Below, in pieces: positions 1 through 6,764 of a stretch of DNA of 15,546 nt. Made by a program: the position numbers and the translations under genes. Source of the DNA: Gammaproteobacteria bacterium (GTDB lineage: Bacteria; Pseudomonadota; Gammaproteobacteria; Pseudomonadales; Pseudohongiellaceae); assembly GCA_003451715.1 (NCBI GenBank), contig DMJN01000335.1, positions 1-15,546 on the forward strand, given 5' to 3'. Numbering within the stretch: position 1 is the stretch's first letter; every line of letters starts with the position of its first letter. Under the pieces are notes generated by a model. The model did no database searches. It saw only the letters and a program-made list of their open reading frames with translations, and had not been told where the DNA came from.

Positions 1-1
1 G

Positions 2-1015
2 GCAGGTGAACCCGGTGCCGACAGTTGGTCCGGGACATCCTATGAGACAGGTGGCGCCCCGGCCTGGACTATCGGCAGCTACGACCCGCAGCTGGATCTG
101 CTCTACTGGACTACCGGTAACCCGGCACCGGACTGGAATGGTGACTCAAGGCTGGGGGACAACCTGTTTTCCGACAGCGTACTGGCGCTGGATCCCGATA
201 CCGGAGAGCAACAGTGGTATTTCCAGTTTACGCCCCATGATGTGTGGGATTATGACGGTAACTCGCACCTGTTCCAGGTGGACTTCGACCAGGATGGCGA
301 AACAGTCAAAGCGCTGGTGCAGGCAAATCGCAATGGCTTCTTCTATGTGGTCAACCGCGAAACCGGTGAGTTTATTCGCGCCACCAATTACATGGAACAA
401 CTGAACTGGACCCTGTCCATGGAGCCTGATGGCCGACCGGTGATTAATCCGGAAGCCCTGCCCACCGAAGAACCGACGATGCGGATTTGCCCGGGCGTGC
501 TTGGGGGTATGAACGGTTCCGTGGCGGGGGCGACCAATCCCGATCTCGGGCTCACTTTTATTCCAGTGATCGAAAGCTGCCAGTTGATCCGGAAAGGTCT
601 GAGCGTTCATGTCGAGGGGCTGCAGTTCTTCGGCGGCCTGCCCATCTCGGTAGATGTCGCTGACGAAGTCGCCTATGGTCATATCACTGCCATGGACTAT
701 CAGTCCGGTGAAGTGCGCTGGCGCTACCTGGATCCGGAGCCGATGATGGCCGGGACACTGAGTACTGCCGGCGGGTTGGTCTTTACCGGCAGCCAAACCG
801 GTCATGCCATTGCGCTGGACGCCGCAACCGGTGAAGAATTGTGGCGTTACCGTCTGGGTGGCGGTGTGCGCAGCCAGCCGATCGCCTATCAGATCGAAGG
901 CGAATCCTATGTCGCCATTGGTTCGGGTAATTTTGCCGGCATCGCCAGTATTGCGGGCGGCAACATCGCACTCCCCGAAGGGGGCAACCTGTACGTGTTC
1001 AAGCTGAGCAATTAG
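2..1015 (+). CDS. PQQ-dependent alcohol dehydrogenase, lanthanide type (5'-truncated)
   Basis: This is the C-terminal part (337 codons, frame 2) of a periplasmic quinoprotein alcohol dehydrogenase; the start lies before the window. The frame is open from base 2. Propeller-type repeats are visible, for example VLALDPDTGEQQWYFQ, MDYQSGEVRWRY and ALDAATGEELWRY, as in the eight-bladed methanol/ethanol dehydrogenase fold. The family signature PHDVWDYDG holds the expected catalytic Asp (codon 248-250). Two residues later there is a second Asp (codon 254-256). In XoxF and PedH-type enzymes that position is the lanthanide ligand, whereas calcium enzymes carry Ala or another small residue. No CxxCH follows, so there is no C-terminal haem domain and electrons would pass to a separate cytochrome. 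The substrate cannot be read. A membrane protein and a sodium symporter follow on the same strand after 31 bases, which suggests oxidation of an imported or periplasmic alcohol. Family call firm; metal preference inferred. Confidence 0.93.
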   Translation, partial: AGEPGADSWSGTSYETGGAPAWTIGSYDPQLDLLYWTTGNPAPDWNGDSRLGDNLFSDSVLALDPDTGEQQWYFQFTPHDVWDYDGNSHLFQVDFDQDGETVKALVQANRNGFFYVVNRETGEFIRATNYMEQLNWTLSMEPDGRPVINPEALPTEEPTMRICPGVLGGMNGSVAGATNPDLGLTFIPVIESCQLIRKGLSVHVEGLQFFGGLPISVDVADEVAYGHITAMDYQSGEVRWRYLDPEPMMAGTLSTAGGLVFTGSQTGHAIALDAATGEELWRYRLGGGVRSQPIAYQIEGESYVAIGSGNFAGIASIAGGNIALPEGGNLYVFKLSN

Positions 1016-1046
1016 GCGCGACTGAAACAAACCACGGGAGCGAATT

Positions 1047-1592
1047 ATGCGAAGCGGGTTGATCTATGTAATCTTCGCAATCGGCGTACTGATGGCCGCT
1101 ATCTTGCTGGCCATTATTCTGGCAGAACCGGTCATCAATGCCGGCGGTGCTGCCCATCCGGATTTTCCCGGCATGCAGATTGGCGGTGATGGTGCTGCCA
1201 GACTCCAACACATCGGCGTGCTCGGATTCGCCTTTCAATGTCTGCTGCTTACCCAAATCGTGCTGTTATCCATGCTGGGTATTTCCGAGCGCTATCGCAG
1301 CCTTGAACTCAACTGTTATATGGGTGGCTGTCTGGGATTGATGCTCCTCATAGCCTGGGGGATGTTTTCCAATCATCTGCAATACCTCGATACCGGCACC
1401 ACGGGCTACTTCATGGGCTTTCCGACGGCGACTGCCTGGCAGTTGTACGGCACATGGCTCGGTGCAATACCACTGGTCATTATCTACAGCCTTGGTTTTG
1501 GTAAATTTATTTACACGGCAGAAGACGAAGAAAAATACAATGAGCTGCTGGCAGAGAAAGCCAGCCAAACGGTACCAAGCACAAGTGTATAG
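1047..1592 (+). CDS. Four-helix inner-membrane protein of unknown function, symporter-linked
   Basis: I do not recognise a named family in this 181-residue protein. Four hydrophobic segments are visible at about residues 5-26, 55-78, 91-108 and 132-156. A polar loop (about 27-54) contains AHPDF and PGMQIGGDGAARLQH, and the C-terminal tail is acidic (TAEDEEKYNELL). The ATG has a GGGAG ribosome site at 1036-1040, six bases upstream. The gene sits 31 bases after the PQQ dehydrogenase and 60 bases before a sodium:solute symporter on the same strand, so co-transcription is likely. Many SSS transporters have a small membrane partner encoded beside them (DUF3311 or DUF997 types), but this protein is longer than those. 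It could be an accessory transporter subunit or a membrane partner of the dehydrogenase. Function unknown. Confidence 0.85.
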   Translation: MRSGLIYVIFAIGVLMAAILLAIILAEPVINAGGAAHPDFPGMQIGGDGAARLQHIGVLGFAFQCLLLTQIVLLSMLGISERYRSLELNCYMGGCLGLMLLIAWGMFSNHLQYLDTGTTGYFMGFPTATAWQLYGTWLGAIPLVIIYSLGFGKFIYTAEDEEKYNELLAEKASQTVPSTSV

Positions 1593-1620
1593 CCATTCTT
1601 ACACTGCCACTGCAATGGCT
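1591..1620 (+). other. Intercistronic stem-loop
   Basis: AGCCATT (1591-1597) and AATGGCT (1614-1620) form a perfect seven-base-pair stem with a 16-base loop. It overlaps the end of the membrane-protein gene and precedes the symporter gene. No T-tract follows, so it is more likely an mRNA processing or stability hairpin, or chance, than a terminator. Confidence 0.3.
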
Positions 1621-1652
1621 GGCAGGATAGAGTACGCGGAGCAGTAATTTAC

Positions 1653-3149
1653 ATGGAAGCCTTCAGGCAGGAAATAATCGTCGGTGCCGTAGTGGTGTAC
1701 ATGCTGTTCTGCATTATCACCGGCCTCTGGGCGATGCGTCGCACACACAATCCCAGCGATTTCTTCATTGCCGGGCGCGGCCTCGGGCCTATTGTCGTTG
1801 CCCTGGCCATGTTTTCCAGCACCTTGAGTGGTTTCGGTTTCGTCGGTGGTCCCGGGCTGGTTTACTCCATCGGGGTCAGTTCCTTCTGGATGGTAGTCAT
1901 TTCGTCAACCGGCTATGCTCTCGGATTTTTCCTTGTCGCCAAGCGCATTCGCATGATCGCCGAGCTGTACGATTGTCTTTCATTGCCTGACGTGGTTGCA
2001 GCCCGATATGGAAGTCAGACTGTACGATTTCTCATAGCCATAACGATTGTACTTGGGGTAATGGGATATCTGGCTACACAGATCCTGGCGATGGCAGTGG
2101 TCATGCAAGCAATTCTTTCTGGTACCGAAATGTTCGCCGAAGTGGGTCTCGTTACTTGCGTAGTGATATCTTCGGCCGTGATGATTTTCTACTGCGTCAC
2201 CGGTGGCATCATCGCCTCGGTATATACCGACGTGGTACAGGGCATGATCATGATCATCGCAGGTACGCTGATCTTGTTTACGGCTATGGCAGTATTTGAC
2301 GGCGGCATGCAGGAAGCTACGTCGATTATTCTCGCCGACGATTCAGAAGCAATCATGCCCTGGGGCGCGGCTGGAATCATGGCGTCACTGGGCTGGTTCT
2401 TCGTGTTCGGCCTCGGTCTTGCCGGACAACCCCATATCATCACCAAGATGATGATGAACAAGAACATACGTGACAACCGCACTATCCTGCCCATGTCATT
2501 ATTCGGTTACGTGATGGCGGCGCTGTTGTGGATTTCCATTGGCATCGTCATGCGGGCTGCAGTAGTAGATGGCGTGATAGACCCACTCGCCCTACCCGAT
2601 GACGCTGCATCGGTATTCCTGTCGGTGTTCGCCAATCCGCTGTTGGCGGGCATCGTGTTCGCCGGACTGTTTGCAGCGATCATGTCGACCTCCGACGCCT
2701 TTCTTAACATTGGTACTGCCGCCATCATTCATGACATTCCCAAAGCAATACGTGGGCATAGCGTGAAGAACGAGTTGTTCTGGGCGCGGGTAGTGACAAT
2801 ACTGTTAGCAATTGTAGCGGCAAGTTTTGCGCTGTACTCCCACTTTCGCGATGCGACACTGGTTGCAATTCTCGGTGCCTTCGGCTGGGGCACATTTGCA
2901 GCTTCAATCTTCCCAGTAGTCGCCGTGGGGCTAAACTGGAAAGGCGCAACAGTACCTGGCGCGGTTACGGCAATCGTGACGGCCCTGTTGATCAATTTCA
3001 TTACCCAACTCGCAGGTTATACGTTTCCCTACGCGATCAGTGGCCAGCTTGTTGCCTTTGCTTCATCGATGCTGTTGTTTATCGGCGTATCGTTACTCAC
3101 AAAGAAACCACAACTGGACTCCGACATCGAACGGGTAATGGAAATCTAA
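1653..3149 (+). CDS. Sodium:solute symporter (SSS family)
   Basis: This 498-residue polytopic protein is of typical length for the SSS (SLC5-like, LeuT-fold) family, which couples inward sodium flow to uptake of small organic solutes across the inner membrane. Family marks in order are: NPSDFFIAGRGLG after the first helix (33-44), LSLPDVVAARYGS (109-121), the signature GGIIASVYTDVVQGMIM (184-200), GQPHIITKMM (258-267), and AAIMSTSDAFLNIGTAAIIHD (341-361). The last is the segment that supplies Ser/Thr ligands of the Na2 sodium site. About 13 hydrophobic segments can be counted. The substrate cannot be deduced. The gene is third in a same-strand run after a PQQ alcohol dehydrogenase and a small membrane protein, so the solute may be the alcohol, or the acid made from it. 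No clear terminator follows the stop; the AAACCGGT/ACCGATTT hairpin just after it is weak. Confidence 0.95.
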   Translation: MEAFRQEIIVGAVVVYMLFCIITGLWAMRRTHNPSDFFIAGRGLGPIVVALAMFSSTLSGFGFVGGPGLVYSIGVSSFWMVVISSTGYALGFFLVAKRIRMIAELYDCLSLPDVVAARYGSQTVRFLIAITIVLGVMGYLATQILAMAVVMQAILSGTEMFAEVGLVTCVVISSAVMIFYCVTGGIIASVYTDVVQGMIMIIAGTLILFTAMAVFDGGMQEATSIILADDSEAIMPWGAAGIMASLGWFFVFGLGLAGQPHIITKMMMNKNIRDNRTILPMSLFGYVMAALLWISIGIVMRAAVVDGVIDPLALPDDAASVFLSVFANPLLAGIVFAGLFAAIMSTSDAFLNIGTAAIIHDIPKAIRGHSVKNELFWARVVTILLAIVAASFALYSHFRDATLVAILGAFGWGTFAASIFPVVAVGLNWKGATVPGAVTAIVTALLINFITQLAGYTFPYAISGQLVAFASSMLLFIGVSLLTKKPQLDSDIERVMEI

Positions 3150-3254
3150 ACCGGTTCTAATACCGATTTCCCACAGCTTGACACGCACAGCGTGCAGCTA
3201 CTGACTCCACAGGAATGACCCTGATTATCCGCATCATCTTCATTCTGCCTGAAT

Positions 3255-3407
3255 ATGGAATTAGTGAGCCAAATTTGCTCGATGAGATCAGCCCGAGGCG
3301 TGCCGACCTGGTATATACACAACTTCATAAGTATCGCCCTGCTAATTCTGACATTCGCTGGGTTAGGATTTTCCCAGGCAGAAAGAAGAGAGCTGCTTTT
3401 ACAGTAA
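3255..3407 (+). CDS. Possible 50-codon ORF with signal-peptide-like sequence
   Basis: ATG at 3255 and TAA at 3405-3407 frame 50 codons. Residues about 22-41 (HNFISIALLILTFAGLGFSQ) look like a hydrophobic secretory or membrane segment ending in an A-x-A-like site, with basic residues before it (R11, R14) and ERRELLLQ after it. This is what the first codons of a decayed exported protein would look like. It has no clear Shine-Dalgarno sequence. The same frame stays open from the TAA to the ATG of the downstream hydrolase at 3516. It may be a remnant, a small membrane peptide, or chance. Confidence 0.2.
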   Translation: MELVSQICSMRSARGVPTWYIHNFISIALLILTFAGLGFSQAERRELLLQ

Positions 3408-3493
3408 GTTCTCAGCCGAATTCCTGGCTACACTATTCAGTTATCGTTCAGTGAACCGTTAGTAATTTCTAGTATCCAGGAATTACGAGATCC

Positions 3494-3499
3494 TATACT
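3494..3499 (+). promoter_or_regulatory. Possible -10 box of the secreted hydrolase gene
   Basis: TATACT matches the sigma-70 -10 consensus at five of six bases and ends 16 bases before the ATG at 3516. No convincing -35 lies 16-18 bases upstream. Transcription would begin near 3506, leaving a leader of only about ten bases. Confidence 0.3.
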
Positions 3500-3515
3500 A
3501 ATCAAGAGCCCTCCT

Positions 3516-5270
3516 ATGATTAGAAAACATTGCCGAGTCTTGCTCACCGCTTTGTCTATGCTGTTTTCAATCCAAGCACTGGCTGCTTCCAATTGCGCAA
3601 GCGATGAGTACGAGACTGAAAATGGCGCCTGCTACCCGGTCTGGCATGGAGAGACCGCCAGCGGAGCCTACTACACTATTGCCAGACCTGCGGACTGGAC
3701 AGCGGCAGACGGCCTGGTCATCTGGAACCATGGCTTTCAGAGTTTTATGACCGGCTTCGAGGCTACCGACTTGCTCTCCCTGCTTAACCCCTCCTGGGAT
3801 GGCTACTACACCGGTGATGTTCAAGACGAACCCGGACTGGGCCCCTATGCGGAAACCATTCTTTCGGAAGGCTATGCGCTCGCCGCATCCAGTTACAGCC
3901 AGACAGGTTGGGCCGTGTTCGACTCGCATATTTCCAATGGCGAACTGTATAACCAGTTCCTCACCCTGGTAGCCAGCGAAGGCCTGGAAGCACCTCAGCA
4001 GTTTTATATCGTTGGCGCGTCACTGGGTGGCATTGTTACCATTCGCGATTTGGAATCCGATCTGCTTCCCGATCCGGATGGCTCCCTGATTCTCTGTGGC
4101 GCCGTGGCCGGCTCGATAAACTGGTTTGAAGCGTTCGATCTGCGCATGATCTACGAATCTGTCTGTGAGGCCGTTCCCGGTGCCGATCTACCCCAGCCCT
4201 GGTATGAGCGCCCGGAACTGTTATTCGGTGAAATTGAGTTTCTCGACTCGCTGGATAAATGTACCAGCATCAGCACCCGCTTGTTGATCGATGAGAACGA
4301 TCCGCTGGAGGTGTTCGCCTGGGAACTGCAGAACCCGGATGCCGCAGACCGACTGGAAGAGATACTGGAGACTTCCGACACACGAAATATTTACTTCCTG
4401 GGTTTGAATCTCTGGTACGCGGTGTTTCAAATCCCCAGATTGATTAATGACGAGTCACAGTTAAACGGACTCATTCCATTGCAGAATAGCGGCATCGATT
4501 ACGACGATGGCTCGGTCAATCAGGCTGCCCTACGCACAGTCGCACTACCCTCAGCAAGGGAGCTACTGCTGGAAAACTACACGCCCACCGGCAACATCGG
4601 TGCCACCAAAATTGTATCCATTCATACCTCACACGATGGGCTGGTTAAGGTGCAGAACCAGATGGCGCTCATCGACGCCTTGCCGGCAAATCAACTCACG
4701 GTTGGCATCGTGAATGACTCCGAGAGCCCCAGCCACTGCGGATTTAGCGTCGATGAAGGCCTCGCCGCCTGGCACGAACTCACCGACTGGGTGAATGGCG
4801 GCCCACAACCCAGCCCGCTGGACCTGGAATTGAATTGCCTGGCCACGGCAAGCGATGAAGACGACTGCAACTACGACCCCTCCCTCAACGTGTCCACCGC
4901 ATTACCGACTTTCAAACGCAGCGAAGCAGTAGCCGTCACCGGTAACAATAGCTATGACAGCACAAGCGGTGAATTGTATCTGCAGTCTCTGCAACTCCTG
5001 GGCACCGACACCACTTATGACCTGGTCCTGCAACCCCCGGCAGCGGGCAGTTCACTGTTTACCATCAAGAGCCTCAACGAAACCGGCTCGACGCCAATCT
5101 GGCAACACAGCTCGGCCTTCGATGGGAATCAGTCACTGCTTTATGTGCCACGCGTAAACGTACTCAACGTCTCACCACCCGATGGCAATGAGTACGATGT
5201 CTATATGCAGTTAAAAAATGTGGGGGATGTCGATGGGCTGGAATTTATCGAATTTGAAGTAACACCTTAA
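3516..5270 (+). CDS. Secreted alpha/beta-hydrolase (esterase/depolymerase-like)
   Basis: The 584-residue precursor starts with a signal peptide (MIRKH, a hydrophobic core, then ALA-A near residue 23), so the enzyme is exported. The catalytic core has WNHGFQS (His72-Gly73, oxyanion region), the nucleophile elbow VGASLGG with Ser169, a likely acid Asp374 in HTSHDGLV, and a likely base His407 in SPSHCGF. This order, and the HDGLV and SHCGF motifs, resemble secreted esterases, PHB-depolymerase-like and tannase-like hydrolases. The region from about 440 to 584 is rich in beta residues, Asn and Thr, has no recognised catalytic motif, and may be a C-terminal beta-sandwich or attachment domain. Several cysteines (27, 39, 194, 217, 249, 408, 441, 451) could form disulfides. 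The start is set by the signal peptide. The bases just upstream (CCCTCCT) are not a Shine-Dalgarno sequence. Substrate unknown; hydrolase call strong. Confidence 0.85.
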   Translation: MIRKHCRVLLTALSMLFSIQALAASNCASDEYETENGACYPVWHGETASGAYYTIARPADWTAADGLVIWNHGFQSFMTGFEATDLLSLLNPSWDGYYTGDVQDEPGLGPYAETILSEGYALAASSYSQTGWAVFDSHISNGELYNQFLTLVASEGLEAPQQFYIVGASLGGIVTIRDLESDLLPDPDGSLILCGAVAGSINWFEAFDLRMIYESVCEAVPGADLPQPWYERPELLFGEIEFLDSLDKCTSISTRLLIDENDPLEVFAWELQNPDAADRLEEILETSDTRNIYFLGLNLWYAVFQIPRLINDESQLNGLIPLQNSGIDYDDGSVNQAALRTVALPSARELLLENYTPTGNIGATKIVSIHTSHDGLVKVQNQMALIDALPANQLTVGIVNDSESPSHCGFSVDEGLAAWHELTDWVNGGPQPSPLDLELNCLATASDEDDCNYDPSLNVSTALPTFKRSEAVAVTGNNSYDSTSGELYLQSLQLLGTDTTYDLVLQPPAAGSSLFTIKSLNETGSTPIWQHSSAFDGNQSLLYVPRVNVLNVSPPDGNEYDVYMQLKNVGDVDGLEFIEFEVTP

Positions 5271-5283
5271 TCCAGTGTAGTCA

Positions 5284-5325
5284 GGGGATGGGCCACGTTT
5301 AGACACACATATGTGGCCGGTCGCC
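5284..5325. repeat. REP-like palindrome, diverged copy
   Basis: GGGGATGGGCCACGT is followed by a loop containing GACACACAT and an imperfect complementary arm ending GTGGCC. It lies 13 bases after the hydrolase stop. Its loop matches the reverse complement of the loop in the 6714-6757 element, so the two are members of one family in opposite orientation. Confidence 0.55.
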
Positions 5326-5378
5326 AATCAATTATTCTTTTTGCACAAATTCCCCCCTTAAAAACTCTTCAAGACAAC

Positions 5379-5393
5379 GAGGAGATTATGTGA
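5379..5393 (+). promoter_or_regulatory. Translation start of sigma gene with overlapping ATG-TGA
   Basis: GAGGAG (5379-5384) is the ribosome site. An ATG at 5388 is followed at once by TGA, while the GTG at 5390 opens the sigma reading frame. The GTG is five bases from the ribosome site and is the only sensible start, because the next Met codon is residue 121. The ATG-stop pair overlaps it and could compete for initiation. Confidence 0.5.
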
Positions 5394-5881
5394 GCAAGAA
5401 CAGGCTTCTGGAAGAGCTGGCCGCCATCTTTGCACAGAAGCAACGGCAGCTTTATGTAGCGGCATTGGCCATCACCCGAGAGCGCAGCAGCGCCGAGGAC
5501 TCCGTGCATGATGCTCTGTTGGCAATCGCAGCGTTGCAGCAGCGGCCCCAGAATCTCGAGGCTTATCTGTATCGCACGGTGCGCAATAAAGCGTTACACA
5601 GGTTGAAACACACGAATCGATTCGATCGCAACATCAATCCAGGGGATTTTCTCGATGTACAGGAGTGTTCATCCTCACAAAAGATTCTGGCAAATCAGGT
5701 AATTGAGCGCCTGTCCACGCTGGAAGAAAATTCAAGGCAGACTCTGATCATGAAACTGTTTGCCGATCTCACCTTTGCCGAGATCGCCAACATCATGGAA
5801 AGCTCACCCAACACTGCCGCTTCCTGGTACCACCGCAGTATCGAAAAACTGAAGGAGGAAATGTATGAACAGCAATTCTAA
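5390..5881 (+). CDS. ECF-type RNA polymerase sigma factor
   Basis: This 163-residue protein has the two-domain layout of extracytoplasmic-function sigma factors, which direct RNA polymerase to a small regulon in response to an envelope signal. Region 2 spans about residues 18-75, with the typical acidic-helix pattern SAEDSVHDALLAI and then NLEAYLYRTVRNKALHRLKH, where -10 recognition is expected. Region 4 spans about 105-157: IERLSTLEENSRQTLIMKLF, then a helix-turn-helix (FAEIANIMESSPNTAASWYHRSIEKLK) for -35 binding. The start is GTG. The last 17 bases overlap the next gene, whose ribosome site AGGAGG (5853-5858) lies inside the sigma frame, so the two are probably translationally coupled. Sigma and anti-sigma genes are commonly arranged this way. 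I did not find a clear ECF-type autoregulatory promoter in the 119-base spacer upstream. Confidence 0.92.
   Translation: MSKNRLLEELAAIFAQKQRQLYVAALAITRERSSAEDSVHDALLAIAALQQRPQNLEAYLYRTVRNKALHRLKHTNRFDRNINPGDFLDVQECSSSQKILANQVIERLSTLEENSRQTLIMKLFADLTFAEIANIMESSPNTAASWYHRSIEKLKEEMYEQQF
5853..5858 (+). promoter_or_regulatory. Strong ribosome site inside sigma gene for the DsbA-like gene
   Basis: AGGAGG lies six bases before the ATG at 5865 and within the last codons of the sigma gene. It fixes the start of the downstream gene and supports coupled translation. The nearer ATG at 5861 is a sigma-frame Met codon only two bases from this site. Confidence 0.7.
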
Positions 5882-6707
5882 TGATGATCCTTCTGAATTA
5901 GAACGAGAACTGAGTGCGTTCACGCTGGTCAAACCCACGCCAGGCTATGCCACGCGCGCCGAAGAACTTTTGGTCGCCCAACAAGAGACTCGACGAAAAT
6001 TCTGGCTGCCTTATGCTGGCCTGGCCACAGCCGCCCTGGTGCTGGTGGCAGCTGTCATAGGCCTGCCGAAGCTCTGGGAAGAGCGCACCGCCATTGATAA
6101 TCAATTGGTGGATAATTCTTCATTTTCGATTCCTGAGGTCACAGCTCAGTTACAGCGATCTTACGAATCGGGCGTTCACTACCAGGAACTCGAGCCCCCC
6201 ATTCCCCTGGAGGAGATGACAGAGGATGAGATCAGATATTACTTCTCCTACCACTGCAATCCCTGTTATCAGTTCGAAGAAATACTGGAGGAGTGGTACG
6301 AACCAGAGCTGGATGAGTTTTCTTTCATTCGGATTCCCGCCATCTGGTCTGACGAGATGCGCCATTATGCCCAGGTGTTTTTTCTGGCAGAAGAATTTGG
6401 TGTTCTCGATCGTGCCCACGGGCTGATCTTCGAATCACTGCACGAATCAGGCGAGCGCCTCGATGACCTGCCGAGCCTGATACGCTTCTTTAGCCGATTG
6501 GGAATTTCACAACCACGAGTGATCGCGATGTTTAACTCAGAGGAAATGATGGAACGAGTCCGGGAAACCGAACAATCCAATCGCGACTATTCCGTTCAGT
6601 CCACGCCCATGCTGGTGGTTAACCGGCGCTATATGGTGCAGCCTAACCAAGAGGTGGGGCAGACGCAGATGTTGAGGATTGCGGAGTACTTAGTAGAAAA
6701 TCAGTAA
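5865..6707 (+). CDS. Membrane-anchored DsbA-like protein with anti-sigma-like N-terminus
   Basis: The 280-residue protein has three parts. Residues 1-46 are cytoplasmic, acidic and then basic (DDPSELERELSAFTLVKP and RAEELLVAQQETRRKFW), the length and character of the short sigma-binding tail of membrane anti-sigma factors. No HxxxCxxC zinc motif is present. Residues about 47-68 form one membrane helix. Residues about 120-280 are a periplasmic DsbA-type thioredoxin domain: YYFSYHCNPCYQFEEILEEW with redox Cys131 and Cys134 (CNPC in place of CPHC), an inserted helical region, and the cis-proline loop VQSTPMLVVNRRYMV (Pro248). The match to E. coli DsbA around the active site (FFSF-CPHC-YQFEE) and near the C-terminus (GVPAMFVNGKY) is close. 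The gene overlaps the ECF sigma gene by 17 bases. I infer a redox-responsive anti-sigma factor; the alternative is an ordinary anchored oxidoreductase in the sigma operon. Confidence 0.88.
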   Translation: MNSNSNDDPSELERELSAFTLVKPTPGYATRAEELLVAQQETRRKFWLPYAGLATAALVLVAAVIGLPKLWEERTAIDNQLVDNSSFSIPEVTAQLQRSYESGVHYQELEPPIPLEEMTEDEIRYYFSYHCNPCYQFEEILEEWYEPELDEFSFIRIPAIWSDEMRHYAQVFFLAEEFGVLDRAHGLIFESLHESGERLDDLPSLIRFFSRLGISQPRVIAMFNSEEMMERVRETEQSNRDYSVQSTPMLVVNRRYMVQPNQEVGQTQMLRIAEYLVENQ

Positions 6708-6713
6708 GCTGGC

Positions 6714-6757
6714 GGGGATAGACCACGATTATGTGTGTCAAATCGTGGTCTGTCCCC
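6714..6757. repeat. REP-like palindrome between convergent genes
   Basis: The arms GGGGATAGACCACGATT and AATCGTGGTCTGTCCCC pair over 17 positions with one G-T wobble around a ten-base loop, ATGTGTGTCA. It lies six bases after the DsbA-like stop and seven bases from the stop of the gene on the opposite strand. It may protect both mRNA ends. No T-tract follows on either strand. Confidence 0.85.
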
Positions 6758-6764
6758 ATTTACT

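Larger units (their letters stand above)
3150..3515. other. 366-base spacer, no convincing gene
   Basis: This stretch between the symporter and the secreted hydrolase holds a short hairpin (CACGC/GCGTG, 3182-3194, no T-tract) and one small secretory-looking ORF described separately. Longer frames have neither a recognisable motif nor a ribosome site. No promoter is clear except a TATACT box at 3494-3499, just ahead of the hydrolase gene. Confidence 0.6.

Noticed and set aside
146..1030. 294-codon ORF on the minus strand
   Set aside because: It lies opposite the PQQ dehydrogenase, whose plus-strand translation carries clear family motifs; the minus product has none.
3150..3172. AAACCGGT/ACCGATTT hairpin as symporter terminator
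   Set aside because: One mismatch in a short stem, a long loop and no T-tract.
3215..3454. 79-codon plus-strand ORF in the spacer
   Set aside because: No ribosome site, no motif, and a composition unlike the neighbouring proteins.
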